From positions 1-34,613 of the forward strand of contig MUMD01000306.1 of NCBI GenBank assembly GCA_002155895.1: a stretch of DNA of 34,613 nt. Direction: 5' to 3'. The DNA is from Streptomyces rochei. GTDB taxonomy: Bacteria; Actinomycetota; Actinomycetes; Streptomycetales; Streptomycetaceae. Under the pieces are notes generated by a model. It did no database searches. It worked only from the letters and a program-made list of their open reading frames with translations, and was not told the origin of the DNA. Shown in pieces: positions 24,642-32,730 of this stretch; within the stretch, counting starts at the first letter, position 1, and every line of letters starts with the position of its first letter. Position numbers and translations under genes: made by a program.

Positions 24642-25544
24642 CTAGCCCTCGGCCGCCGCCGATGCCTGGGCCTCGCCGCGCTGACGGATCTGGCGGAAGG
24701 CGAACTCGGCCAGGTCGTCGCCGGCCTTGAACACCTCGGTGGCCTTCTCCGTGACGTCCTTGCCGTCGGTGTGGCCGGCGACCGTGAAGTAGGCGTAGCG
24801 GCCGTAGGAGTTGGTCGTGGAGCGGCAGACGGCGCCGGTGCAGAAGGACTTCACGCCGCCGCCGGACAGGGAGCGGATGATGCTCTTCTTGTCGGCCTGC
24901 CGCTTGGCCCCGGCGGCCTGCGCCTCGGTGTCGAAGACGGCCACGCCGACCGTCACCGCCACGTCGCCCCGGGTGTAGGTGACCCGCATCATGCGGGTGC
25001 AGCCGTTGTCGGTGAGGACCTTCGGCAGCGTCTTCTGGGCGGCGGAACCGCAGGTGCGGGTGTCGGCCGTCGGGCCCTTCTTGTAGACGGTGCCGCTCAT
25101 GGTGAGCTGGGTGCCGGGGAAGAGCAGGTCCGGGCTGAGCGGGGCCTTGTCCTTCTCGGCGCTGGAGACGAAGTCCTTGGGGTCCAGCGGCGGCGGTGCG
25201 CTGGTCGGCGCGAACGAGGGGGCCGTGGCCGACGCGCTGGGTATGTCCGCCGTGGCGGGGAGCTGCGAGGAGGGCCCGTCCGACGCCTGCCCGGAGCCGT
25301 TGGCGGAGACCACGGCCACGGCGACGGCGCCGGCGATCGCGACGGTGGCCAGGGCGCCGCCGCCGACGAAGAGCAGCCGGCGGCGCTTGGCGCGGGCCTC
25401 GGACGCCTCGGCGAGGGCGGCCCAGTCAGGGGTGTTGTCGGCCGGGCCGCTGTTCCAGGGCTGCTGGGACGGCTGCTGCGATTGCGGTTTCCAGGGATCC
25501 CACTGCGACTGAGGTCCCCCCTGCCCAAAGCTCATGGGCGGCAT
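24642..25544 (-). CDS. Single-pass membrane protein with extracytoplasmic four-Cys domain, unknown function
   Basis: 300 residues. Cytosolic Gln/Pro-rich part (1-40), a short helix with RAKRRR (51-56), one membrane helix at about 57-81, then a Ser/Pro/Ala-rich linker (about 85-120). The outer domain has four Cys (C165, C182, C235, C240), probably two disulfides, and FAFRQIRQRGE near the end. No signal cleavage site or catalytic motif was seen. It is divergent from the GT87-like gene (65 nt apart) and converges on truA (22 nt). ATG at residue 4 is an alternative start. Confidence 0.82.
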   Translation of the reverse strand: MPPMSFGQGGPQSQWDPWKPQSQQPSQQPWNSGPADNTPDWAALAEASEARAKRRRLLFVGGGALATVAIAGAVAVAVVSANGSGQASDGPSSQLPATADIPSASATAPSFAPTSAPPPLDPKDFVSSAEKDKAPLSPDLLFPGTQLTMSGTVYKKGPTADTRTCGSAAQKTLPKVLTDNGCTRMMRVTYTRGDVAVTVGVAVFDTEAQAAGAKRQADKKSIIRSLSGGGVKSFCTGAVCRSTTNSYGRYAYFTVAGHTDGKDVTEKATEVFKAGDDLAEFAFRQIRQRGEAQASAAAEG

Positions 25545-25596
25545 CTTAGACGTGCCGCGCGGCGCGCTGGTGCGGCCGTGGAGGCCCCGCAGGACC

Positions 25597-25602
25597 TAGC
25601 GT
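25597..25602 (+). promoter_or_regulatory. -10 element placed for a leaderless transcript
   Basis: TAGCGT followed by exactly 7 nt and the ATG at 25610. This spacing puts the transcription start at or next to the A of the ATG. No good -35 was seen, and no Shine-Dalgarno precedes the ATG, which fits a leaderless message. Confidence 0.5.
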
Positions 25603-25609
25603 TCCGTCC

Positions 25610-26836
25610 ATGCGGACGGGCAAAAGCGACATCTCCGGGTGGTTGGTGCGACCGGTGGGCCGGGCGCCGTGGGCGGTGCTCCTGGCGGTCCTGGCGGCGT
25701 GCGCGGGGCACGCGGCGCGGGTGACCTCGGACGGGGGGATGGACAACGCGATCGTGGTGCGGGCCGCCCGGACCTGGCTGGCCGGCGGCTCCCCGTACGA
25801 CGATCCGCACTTCCTCTATCTGCCGAGCGCGGTCCTGGCGGCCGTCCCCCAGGCGATGCTGCCGGCGGCGGTGCTGCGGTGGCTGGTGCCGTGCGCGGTG
25901 ACGGCCCTGCTGGCGGTGGGCTGGGCCTGTGCGCTGCGGCTGCACCGGGTGCCGCTCGGCAGCCGGCTGGCGGTGCTCGGGCTGACCGGGCTGGCGGCGG
26001 GCTTCGCGCCCTTCGGGCACCTGGTGCGCCTCGGCAACTGGACGGTGACGGCGGCGGTGGCCCTGCCGCTGGCCCTGCTGCTGGCGAGCCGGGGGCGGTG
26101 GACGGCGGCCGGGGCGGTGGTCGGCGCGGCCGTGGCGCTCAAGCCGCTGCTCGCGCCCGTCGTCCTGCTCTTCCTGTTCGCCGGGCGGTGGCGGGCGCTG
26201 GCGACCGCCGTGGCCCTGCCCGCGCTCGCCTCCGGCGCGGCGGCGCTGCTGATGCCCGACCCGGCCGGCTTCTTCACCCACACCCTGCCCTTCCTCCTGC
26301 ACGGCGACGACGGCTTCGTCCGGCTCTACGAGGCGTCCCCGGCGGCCGTGCTGCCCCGGCTCGGGGTGCCGGAGGCGCCGGCCCAGGCGCTGGCGGTGGC
26401 GGCGGCCGGGGCCGGGGTGCTGTGCGCGTACGTCCGCTGGCGGCGCGCCGGCCCCGGGCCGCTGCGGCTCGCGGAGACCGGCGCGGGCCTGATGCTCGCC
26501 GCGTTCCTCGTCTCCCGCCCCTCCTACGACCACTATCTGCTGGTCGTCCTGCCGCTGCTGCTCGCCGGTCTGCCGTACGCCGGGTCGGCGGCCCGCGTGG
26601 CCTGGTTCTGGATCTCGCTGGTGCCGCAGGTGCCGGGGCTCACCTGGCCCTGGCTGGAGTCGGAGAAGCGGCGGGCCTTCCGGGACGCGTTCACCCTGTG
26701 TGTGCTGGCGGTGACGGTCGCCCGGCAGTCGGCGGGCGGCGCGCCGGACGGGCGTACGGTGGACGACGCGGACGGCGACCGGTCGCGCGCGGGGTCCGGG
26801 GCGGAGCCCGTGCCGGCCCGCGGGGCTCCGTTTTGA
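25610..26836 (+). CDS. GT87-like (DUF2029) membrane glycosyltransferase
   Basis: A 408-residue polytopic protein with about nine to ten membrane helices. After the first helix an extracytoplasmic loop carries DGGMDNAIVVRAARTWLAGG, then SPYDDPHFLYLPS, which is the acidic-loop pattern of GT-C polyprenyl-phosphate-sugar-dependent transferases of the GT87/DUF2029 group. A later motif is RPSYDHYLLVVLPLLLAGL. It probably transfers mannose or a similar sugar outside the membrane; substrate unknown. Extreme G/C at third positions fits the host. Its stop codon lies inside the -35 of the rplM promoter. Confidence 0.8.
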   Translation: MRTGKSDISGWLVRPVGRAPWAVLLAVLAACAGHAARVTSDGGMDNAIVVRAARTWLAGGSPYDDPHFLYLPSAVLAAVPQAMLPAAVLRWLVPCAVTALLAVGWACALRLHRVPLGSRLAVLGLTGLAAGFAPFGHLVRLGNWTVTAAVALPLALLLASRGRWTAAGAVVGAAVALKPLLAPVVLLFLFAGRWRALATAVALPALASGAAALLMPDPAGFFTHTLPFLLHGDDGFVRLYEASPAAVLPRLGVPEAPAQALAVAAAGAGVLCAYVRWRRAGPGPLRLAETGAGLMLAAFLVSRPSYDHYLLVVLPLLLAGLPYAGSAARVAWFWISLVPQVPGLTWPWLESEKRRAFRDAFTLCVLAVTVARQSAGGAPDGRTVDDADGDRSRAGSGAEPVPARGAPF

Positions 26837-26862
26837 CCAGGCTGCGCCACCCCGGGTACTCT
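26833..26862 (+). promoter_or_regulatory. Promoter of rplM-rpsI
   Basis: TTGACC (26833-26838), 18-nt spacer, TACTCT (26857-26862). The -35 matches five of six consensus bases, and the -10 fits TANNNT. The stop codon of the upstream gene (26834-26836) lies within the -35. The predicted start near 26869 leaves a leader of about 175 nt, which has a small hairpin CGGTCC-ACCG-GGACCG (26916-26931). Confidence 0.75.
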
Positions 26863-27043
26863 GCACAGTCGTATGTGTATTGGCTTGCTCATTCTCACGT
26901 GAGGGGCCCTTACACCGGTCCACCGGGACCGATGACCAGCGACCAGCACGCGGTTTGCGTCACCGCTGTGCGGTCAGGGCTGTCGTGATCGTCTTCGGTG
27001 ACCTTGTCAGGACCATTCACTGAAGAAGCGAAGGCTACGAACC

Positions 27044-27487
27044 GTGCGTACGTACAGCCCCAAGCCCGGCGATGTGACGCGCCAGTGGCACGTCATCGAC
27101 GCTCAGGACGTCGTCCTGGGTCGTCTGGCCACCACCGCCGCCACCCTCCTGCGCGGCAAGCACAAGCCGATCTACGCGCCGCACGTCGACGCTGGTGACT
27201 TCGTCATCATCATCAACGCCGACAAGGTGCACCTCTCCGGCAACAAGCGGACCCAGAAGATGGCGTACCGCCACTCCGGCTACCCCGGTGGTCTGCGCTC
27301 CGTCCGCTACGACGAGCTGCTGGACAAGAACCCGGAGAAGGCCATCGAGAAGGCCGTCAAGGGCATGCTCCCGAAGAACTCCCTGGGCCGTCAGATGCTC
27401 TCGAAGCTGAAGGTCTACAAGGGTGACCAGCACCCGCACGGCGCGCAGCAGCCGCAGCCGTTCGAGATCACCCAGGTCGCGCAGTAA
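27044..27487 (+). CDS. rplM: 50S ribosomal protein L13
   Basis: A 147-residue L13 starting at GTG ([20 protein letters not shown]). The conserved segment [20 protein letters not shown] and the [20 protein letters not shown] region are intact. L13 is an early 50S assembly protein. AAGG is 9 nt before the start. It is paired with rpsI as in nearly all bacteria, 42 nt apart. Confidence 0.98.
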   Translation: MRTYSPKPGDVTRQWHVIDAQDVVLGRLATTAATLLRGKHKPIYAPHVDAGDFVIIINADKVHLSGNKRTQKMAYRHSGYPGGLRSVRYDELLDKNPEKAIEKAVKGMLPKNSLGRQMLSKLKVYKGDQHPHGAQQPQPFEITQVAQ

Positions 27488-27529
27488 GTCCGGCCACCCC
27501 CTAAGACTGAAGAGAATCTGAGGAGCATC

Positions 27530-28042
27530 GTGGCCGAGACCACTGCCGAGCAGCCGCTCGAAGAGATCGACATCGACAGCTACACCACCGAGTCCGAGGT
27601 CCCCGTCGAGGGCGAGTACACCTCGGAGTCCATGGCCTCCGCCTTCGGCGAGCCCCAGCCGGCCGCCGGCCTGGGCCGCCGCAAGAACGCCATCGCCCGT
27701 GTCCGGATCGTCCCGGGCACCGGCAAGTGGAAGATCAACGGCCGCACCCTCGAGGACTACTTCCCGAACAAGGTGCACCAGCAGGAGGTCAACGAGCCCT
27801 TCAAGGTGCTCGAGCTGGAAGGCCGTTACGACGTCATCGCCCGCATCGCCGGTGGCGGTGTCTCCGGCCAGGCCGGTGCGCTCCGTCTCGGTGTCGCCCG
27901 CGCCCTGAACGAGGCCGACGTCGACAACAACCGCGGCCCGCTGAAGAAGGCCGGCTTCCTCAAGCGCGACGACCGTGCGGTCGAGCGCAAGAAGGCCGGT
28001 CTGAAGAAGGCCCGCAAGGCTCCGCAGTACAGCAAGCGCTAA
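27530..28042 (+). CDS. rpsI: 30S ribosomal protein S9 with acidic N-terminal extension
   Basis: 170 residues. The S9 core begins near residue 44 ([20 protein letters not shown]) and ends in the invariant KAPQYSKR that touches P-site tRNA. Before it lies an acidic extension ([20 protein letters not shown]) typical of actinobacteria. It starts at GTG with GAGGAG upstream and ends the rplM-rpsI operon before a strong hairpin. Confidence 0.98.
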   Translation: MAETTAEQPLEEIDIDSYTTESEVPVEGEYTSESMASAFGEPQPAAGLGRRKNAIARVRIVPGTGKWKINGRTLEDYFPNKVHQQEVNEPFKVLELEGRYDVIARIAGGGVSGQAGALRLGVARALNEADVDNNRGPLKKAGFLKRDDRAVERKKAGLKKARKAPQYSKR

Positions 28043-28061
28043 GCCGCGTCTGCCTGTACTC

Positions 28062-28106
28062 CGAACGCCCCGGCGGCACGCCACTGTGCTGCCGGGGCGT
28101 TCGTTT
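28062..28106 (+). terminator. Terminator of rplM-rpsI
   Basis: CGAACGCCCCGGCGGCAC (28062-28079), 6-nt loop, GTGCTGCCGGGGCGTTCG (28086-28103): 18 pairs with one G-U, followed by TTT. It begins 19 nt after the rpsI stop and separates this operon from glmM. Confidence 0.85.
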
Positions 28107-28254
28107 ATCCCCGCCGTTGGGCGTATAACGGCACAAGACGTTCTAAGGCTCATGTGATCGGATGACCGGGCGGTGCGCGTCCGGGACGACGGGAGTCGGC
28201 TGCGCGGGCCGCATCGGCAGCGCTCCCGTCCGTGACGTTTCCTCAGGAGGACAA

Positions 28255-29613
28255 GTGGGACGACTCTTCGGCACGGACGGCGTGCGCGGCGTCGCCAACG
28301 CGGATCTGACGGCCGAGCTGGCGCTCGGTCTCTCCGTCGCCGCGGCGCACGTGCTGGCCGAGGCGGGCACCTTCGCCGGGCACCGGCCGACCGCGGTGGT
28401 CGGCCGGGACCCGCGCGCCTCCGGGGAGTTCCTGGAGGCCGCCGTGGTGGCGGGCCTGGCCAGCGCCGGCGTGGACGTGCTGCGCGTCGGTGTGCTGCCG
28501 ACGCCCGCGGTCGCCCACCTCACCGGCGCGCTCGGCGCGGACCTCGGCGTGATGCTCTCCGCCAGCCACAACGCCATGCCCGACAACGGCATCAAGTTCT
28601 TCGCCCGCGGCGGCCACAAGCTCGCCGACGAGCTGGAGGACCGCATCGAGTCCGTCTACGCCGAGCACCGCACCGGCGCCCCCTGGGACCGTCCGACCGG
28701 CGCCGGCGTCGGCCGCGTCCGCGACTACGACCAGGGGCTCGACCAGTACGTCGCCCATCTCGTGGGCGTCCTGCCCAACCGCCTCGACGGACTGAAGATC
28801 GTCCTCGACGAGGCGCACGGCGCGGCCCACCGGGTCTCGCCCGAGGCGTTCGCGCGGGCCGGGGCCGAGGTCGTCACCATCGGCGCGGTGCCGGACGGCC
28901 TCAACATCAACGACGGCTGCGGCTCCACCCACCTCGACCTGCTCAAGGCCGCCGTCGTCGAGCACGGCGCCGACCTGGGCATCGCCCACGACGGCGACGC
29001 CGACCGCTGCCTGGCCGTGGACCACACCGGCGCGGAGGTGGACGGCGACCAGATCCTCGCCGTGCTGGCGCTGGCGATGCGGGAGCGGGACGCGCTGCGT
29101 TCCGACACCGTCGTGGCGACCGTCATGTCCAACCTGGGCTTCAAGCTGGCCATGGAGCGCGAGGGCATCCAGTTCGTGCAGACCGGCGTCGGCGACCGGT
29201 ACGTCCTGGAGGAGATGAAGGAGCACGGCTACGCCCTCGGCGGCGAGCAGTCCGGCCACGTCATCATCCTCGACCACGCCACCACCGGCGACGGCACGCT
29301 GACCGGCCTGATGCTGGCGGCGCGGGTCGCGCAGACCGGGCGTACGCTCCAGGACCTCGCGTCCGTCATGGAGCGGCTGCCGCAGGTGCTGATCAACGTG
29401 CCGGACGTGGACAAGTCCCGGGTGACCAGCTCCGCCGAGCTGGCCACGGCGGTCTCCGAGGCCGAGCGCGAGCTGGGGAGCACCGGGCGGGTGCTGCTGC
29501 GTCCGTCGGGGACGGAGCCCCTGGTGCGGGTGATGGTCGAGGCGGCCGACATCGAGCAGGCCCGGGCCGTCGCGGGGCGGCTGGCGGACTCGGTGAAGTC
29601 GGCGCTGGGGTAG
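28255..29613 (+). CDS. glmM: Phosphoglucosamine mutase
   Basis: A 452-residue enzyme converting glucosamine-6-phosphate to glucosamine-1-phosphate on the way to UDP-GlcNAc, peptidoglycan and other glycans. The phosphoserine is S104 in [13 protein letters not shown], the metal loop is DGDADRC, and the phosphate-binding end is [12 protein letters not shown]; sugar loop GEQSGH is present. GTG 28255 follows AGGAGG by 4 nt and gives the family start [12 protein letters not shown]; the upstream frame to 28162 is not used. It acts one step after GlmS, which is encoded 3 kb downstream. Confidence 0.98.
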   Translation: MGRLFGTDGVRGVANADLTAELALGLSVAAAHVLAEAGTFAGHRPTAVVGRDPRASGEFLEAAVVAGLASAGVDVLRVGVLPTPAVAHLTGALGADLGVMLSASHNAMPDNGIKFFARGGHKLADELEDRIESVYAEHRTGAPWDRPTGAGVGRVRDYDQGLDQYVAHLVGVLPNRLDGLKIVLDEAHGAAHRVSPEAFARAGAEVVTIGAVPDGLNINDGCGSTHLDLLKAAVVEHGADLGIAHDGDADRCLAVDHTGAEVDGDQILAVLALAMRERDALRSDTVVATVMSNLGFKLAMEREGIQFVQTGVGDRYVLEEMKEHGYALGGEQSGHVIILDHATTGDGTLTGLMLAARVAQTGRTLQDLASVMERLPQVLINVPDVDKSRVTSSAELATAVSEAERELGSTGRVLLRPSGTEPLVRVMVEAADIEQARAVAGRLADSVKSALG

Positions 29614-29667
29614 TTCCCGGGCCGGGTGCGGGGCGGGGGGTTCCGTGAGGCGCGGTCCCTCCGCCCC

Positions 29668-30609
29668 CTAGCTGGGTTTCGTCATCCGGCGCCGTTGGGT
29701 CGCCCACAGGGCCTTCTGGGTGAGGAGGGTCAGAGTGCCGGCCAGGATGATGGCCGCGAGGTTGAGCAGGAGCTGCTCGGTCGAGCGCCAGGCCTGGTGG
29801 GCGTCCTCGTAGAAGAGGGCGACGGCCGCGTTCGCGGCGGCCGGGACCGTGGTGACGGAGATGGCGACGCCCACCAGGGCACCGGACTTCGCCGACGTCA
29901 GCGACAGCGTGCCCGCGATGCCGGCGAGGACCGCCACCACGAACGAGAACCAGTCGGGGGCGTACACGAACCCGGTGTTGGGGCGCTCCGCGTCCAACTG
30001 GGCTTCACTGAACAGGTCCACGGTGTCCATGAAGAGGCTGAAGCCCACCGTCACCGCCATCGCCACCGCGAACCCGACCAGCAGGGCGATCAGCGAGCGC
30101 AGCGCCAGCCGCGGGGTCCGCTGGACGATCGCCGTGCAGACGCCGGCCAGCGGGCCGAACTCCGGGCCGACCGCCATCGCGCCCACGATCAGGATCGCGT
30201 TGTCGAGCACCACGCCGCAGGCCGCGATCATGGTGGCGAGCGTGATGAAGGCGACGTAGGTGATGGAGAGCGTCGACTCCTCGTGCGTCGCCTCCTCCAA
30301 CTGCTCCCACAGCACCGCGTCGGCGGGCTCGCCCGGCGCGTCCTTCTCCGCCCGGGCGGCGTGCTCGGACAACGACAGGTCGATGTTCTCGGCCGTGATG
30401 GCTCCGGAGCTGTCGATGCCCAACGCCCGCAGCCGGTTGATGAGTTCGTCGCCGGCCTCGCGGGCCACGTCGCACATGACGACGTCGCCCTCGGGGTCGC
30501 GTGCGCAGCCGGGCAGGACGACCAGATGGGTGGTCCCCACCGTCCGGTCGATCAGGCGGACCGCCTCGTCGGTGCGGTCGGCCGGGGTGATCAGGCGCAG
30601 ATGCAGCAT
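29668..30609 (-). CDS. DUF389 family membrane protein
   Basis: 313 residues. A soluble N-terminal part of about 115 residues (starting MLHLRLITPADRTDEAVRLI) is followed by about six membrane helices with the DUF389 hallmark Gly-rich stretches (DNAILIVGAMAVGPEFGPLA, then VGVAISVTTVPAAANAAVAL). The family is widespread in actinobacteria and cyanobacteria; no function is established to my knowledge. It converges on glmM (54 nt apart) and lies 38 nt downstream of coaA in the same direction, but has its own -10 box. Confidence 0.88.
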   Translation of the reverse strand: MLHLRLITPADRTDEAVRLIDRTVGTTHLVVLPGCARDPEGDVVMCDVAREAGDELINRLRALGIDSSGAITAENIDLSLSEHAARAEKDAPGEPADAVLWEQLEEATHEESTLSITYVAFITLATMIAACGVVLDNAILIVGAMAVGPEFGPLAGVCTAIVQRTPRLALRSLIALLVGFAVAMAVTVGFSLFMDTVDLFSEAQLDAERPNTGFVYAPDWFSFVVAVLAGIAGTLSLTSAKSGALVGVAISVTTVPAAANAAVALFYEDAHQAWRSTEQLLLNLAAIILAGTLTLLTQKALWATQRRRMTKPS

Positions 30610-30615
30610 GGCGGC

Positions 30616-30621
30616 AGCGTA
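30616..30621 (-). promoter_or_regulatory. -10 element placed for a leaderless DUF389 transcript
   Basis: On the minus strand TACGCT is followed by 6 nt (GCCGCC) and the ATG at 30609. The spacing sets the transcription start at about the ATG, and no Shine-Dalgarno is present. No clear -35. Confidence 0.4.
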
Positions 30622-30647
30622 GCCGCGTCCGGCACGGGCGCCCGGCG

Positions 30648-31637
30648 TCAGAGTTTGCGCAGGCTCAGGCGTTGCACCTTGTGGTCGGGGCCCTTGCGCA
30701 CGATGAGGGTGGCCCGGCCCCGGGTGGGGGCCACGTTCTCCACCAGGTTCGGCTTGTTGATGGTGCGCCAGGTGGTGCGGGCGTAGTCGAGCGCCTCCTC
30801 CTCCGACACCTGGGTGTACTTGCGGAAGTACGAGGACGGGTTCTGGAAGGCGGTCTCGCGCAGCTTGCGGAAGCGGCTGAGGTACCAGCGCTCGATGTCC
30901 TCGGTGCGGGCGTCGACGTACACGCTGAAGTCGAAGTAGTCGGCGAGGCCGACCCTGGTGCGGCCGTCCTTGCCGGGCAGCGCGGGCTGGAGGACGTTGA
31001 GGCCCTCGACGATCAGGATGTCCGGGCGGCGGACGACCAGCTTCTCGTCCGGGACGATGTCGTAGATGAGGTGGGAGTAGACGGGCGCGGTCACCTCGGC
31101 CTTGCCCGCCTTGATGTCGGCGACGAAGCGGGTCAGAGCCCGGCGGTCGTAGGACTCGGGGAAACCTTTCCGCGACATCAGGCCCCTGGCCTCCAGCTCC
31201 CTGGTGGGCAGCAGGAAGCCGTCGGTGGTGACCAGCTCCACGCGCGGGTGCTCGGGCCAGCGGGAGAGCAGCGCCTGGAGCAGGCGGGCGACGGTGGACT
31301 TGCCGACGGCGACCGAGCCGGCGACCCCTATGACGAAGGGGGTGCCGGACTGGGAGCCCTGCTCACCGAGGAAGGTGTTGAGCGCGCCGCGCAGGCCGTC
31401 GGTGGCGCCGACGTAGAGGTTGAGGAGCCGGGACAGCGGGAGGTAGATGTCCCGCACCTCGTCGAGGTCGATGACGTCGCCGAGGCCGCGCAGCTTCTCG
31501 ACCTCCTCGGCGGTCAGCGGCAACGGCGTCTTGTCGCGCAGCGCGCTCCACTCGGGACGGGTGAGGTCGACGTAGGGAGTCGCCTCCGGCCGCTGCCGGT
31601 GGGCGCTCCGGGGCATCGAGGGGACCGGAGAGATCAC
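30648..31637 (-). CDS. coaA: Type I pantothenate kinase
   Basis: A 329-residue kinase for the first step of coenzyme A synthesis (pantothenate to 4'-phosphopantothenate). P-loop [12 protein letters not shown] at 104-115, followed by [20 protein letters not shown] and KGFPESYD, all diagnostic of the CoaA type, and [11 protein letters not shown]. The frame start is GTG 31637; ATG at residue 8 is an alternative. The region just upstream (TAACAA, 6 nt before the GTG) resembles an imperfect leaderless -10. Divergent from the lipoprotein gene. Confidence 0.96.
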   Translation of the reverse strand: MISPVPSMPRSAHRQRPEATPYVDLTRPEWSALRDKTPLPLTAEEVEKLRGLGDVIDLDEVRDIYLPLSRLLNLYVGATDGLRGALNTFLGEQGSQSGTPFVIGVAGSVAVGKSTVARLLQALLSRWPEHPRVELVTTDGFLLPTRELEARGLMSRKGFPESYDRRALTRFVADIKAGKAEVTAPVYSHLIYDIVPDEKLVVRRPDILIVEGLNVLQPALPGKDGRTRVGLADYFDFSVYVDARTEDIERWYLSRFRKLRETAFQNPSSYFRKYTQVSEEEALDYARTTWRTINKPNLVENVAPTRGRATLIVRKGPDHKVQRLSLRKL

Positions 31638-31739
31638 AGTCCATTGTTAACGCTGTTCGAACGGGGCGGCAGGTGGGGTGTGTCACGCCCGGCCCCGAGA
31701 TCACGCGGGCGTCACGGTCGGGTACCGGGTGGCTCATCC

Positions 31740-31772
31740 GATGATCATCTGTGAACACGCTGTGCGTACAGT
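31740..31772 (+). promoter_or_regulatory. Candidate promoter and operator of the lipoprotein gene
   Basis: TACAGT (31767-31772) fits the -10, with start near 31779 and a leader of about 45 nt. No consensus -35 is present; the place is occupied by a perfect palindrome GATGATCATC (31740-31749), which could bind a regulator. The element lies in the 186-nt divergent region with coaA. Confidence 0.4.
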
Positions 31773-31823
31773 GCGCGCAAGCATGCGCGGATCCTGCGCG
31801 ACCTGGAAGAAAGAGCCCCCTAC

Positions 31824-32612
31824 GTGAGACTGACCGCTGTCCGTCGTACCGCCCTCGCGGCCTGTGCCGCCGCCCTGGCCCTGCTCGCCACCGCCTGTGG
31901 CTCGTCCGACGACGGGGGCGGCGAGGCGGCCGGTGACGGCAAGGGCAAGGGCGACAAGGCCGCGTCGGCGGCCCCGGCGGCCGAGGCGCTGACCGCCGGC
32001 GAGCTGGAGAAGGCGGCCCTGGCGCAGGCGGACGTCGAGAACGGCAAGGTCACCGAGGTGTCCGCGGCCGACGACGTCGCCAAGGACAAGGTGAAGGCCG
32101 ACGGCGGGACATGCGAGCCGCTGACGTTCGCCGAGGTCGGCGTGCCGCTGGGCGAGCCGGTCGCGACGGTGAAGCGGTCCTGGACCGAGGGCCCGAAGAA
32201 GCCGTCCGGCGACCAGACCACCGAGGAGGCGATCGGGGCCGCGTTCGACCTGGACAAGGCCCTGATCACGCTGGCCTCCTACGACGACGGCGGCGCGGAG
32301 AAGGCCGTCGAGGAGGTGCGGACGGCGCTCGGCGAGTGCGCCGGCGGCTTCTCCTTCACCGCGGCCGGCGAGCCGGCCGAGATAGCGAAGGTGGCCGAGG
32401 ACAAGGCTCCCGGCGGCGCCGACGAGGCCGTGGCCATGACGATGACGATGGTCGGCGAGGACGGCGACGAGTTCCCGGTCAAGGTGGTCGTCACCCGCAA
32501 GGGTGCCACCGTCGCCTCCTTCACGGTCCTCAACCTCGCCGCCGCGGGCACCGGCGAGGACTTCGCGTTCCCCACGGAGATCAGCGACGCCCAGCTGGCC
32601 AAGCTCGGCTGA
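31824..32612 (+). CDS. Secreted lipoprotein, unknown function
   Basis: A 262-residue precursor starting at GTG (MRLTAVRRTALAACAAALAL). The signal peptide ends in a lipobox LATAC, with C25 the likely lipidated residue, followed by a Gly/Ser/Asp linker (GSSDDGGGEAAGDGKGKGDK). The mature domain is acidic and Ala/Glu/Lys-rich with two Cys (GGTCEPL and GECAGGF) that may pair. No enzyme motif is seen. A terminator-like hairpin follows. The function is unknown; it is anchored on the outer face of the membrane. Confidence 0.88.
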   Translation: MRLTAVRRTALAACAAALALLATACGSSDDGGGEAAGDGKGKGDKAASAAPAAEALTAGELEKAALAQADVENGKVTEVSAADDVAKDKVKADGGTCEPLTFAEVGVPLGEPVATVKRSWTEGPKKPSGDQTTEEAIGAAFDLDKALITLASYDDGGAEKAVEEVRTALGECAGGFSFTAAGEPAEIAKVAEDKAPGGADEAVAMTMTMVGEDGDEFPVKVVVTRKGATVASFTVLNLAAAGTGEDFAFPTEISDAQLAKLG

Positions 32613-32636
32613 GCCGGGCGGCGGCACCGCTTCTTG

Positions 32637-32672
32637 ATTCCCGCCGGGGCGTTCGTACCCCGGTGGGAATTT
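32637..32672 (+). terminator. Terminator after the lipoprotein gene
   Basis: ATTCCCGCCGGGG (32637-32649), 8-nt loop, CCCCGGTGGGAAT (32658-32670): 13 pairs with one G-U, followed by TTCC. It begins 25 nt after the lipoprotein stop and separates it from glmS. Confidence 0.75.
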
Positions 32673-32717
32673 CCGATTTCGGGCACGGGAAGGCCGGTTC
32701 GCGACCGAATCTGATCG

Positions 32718-32723
32718 TAGGCT
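32718..32723 (+). promoter_or_regulatory. -10 element placed for a leaderless glmS transcript
   Basis: TAGGCT is followed by exactly 7 nt (GCCGGTC) and the glmS ATG at 32731. No Shine-Dalgarno precedes the ATG. The spacing predicts transcription starting at the ATG. A -35 is not evident. Confidence 0.55.
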
Positions 32724-32730
32724 GCCGGTC

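Noticed and set aside
25532-26923. 463-residue minus-strand frame opposite the GT87-like gene
   Set aside because: It is low-complexity Arg/Gly/Pro/Gln sequence typical of an antisense frame. The plus strand encodes a coherent polytopic protein.
28113-28254. Promoter for glmM around TTGGGC (28116 region) and TTCTAA
   Set aside because: Spacing is acceptable but the -10 lacks the required TA...T pattern, so I do not list it as a feature.
32613-32730. glmS ribozyme or riboswitch upstream of glmS
   Set aside because: The 118-nt gap has only a terminator hairpin and a -10 box next to the ATG; the ribozyme core is not present and belongs mainly to Firmicutes.
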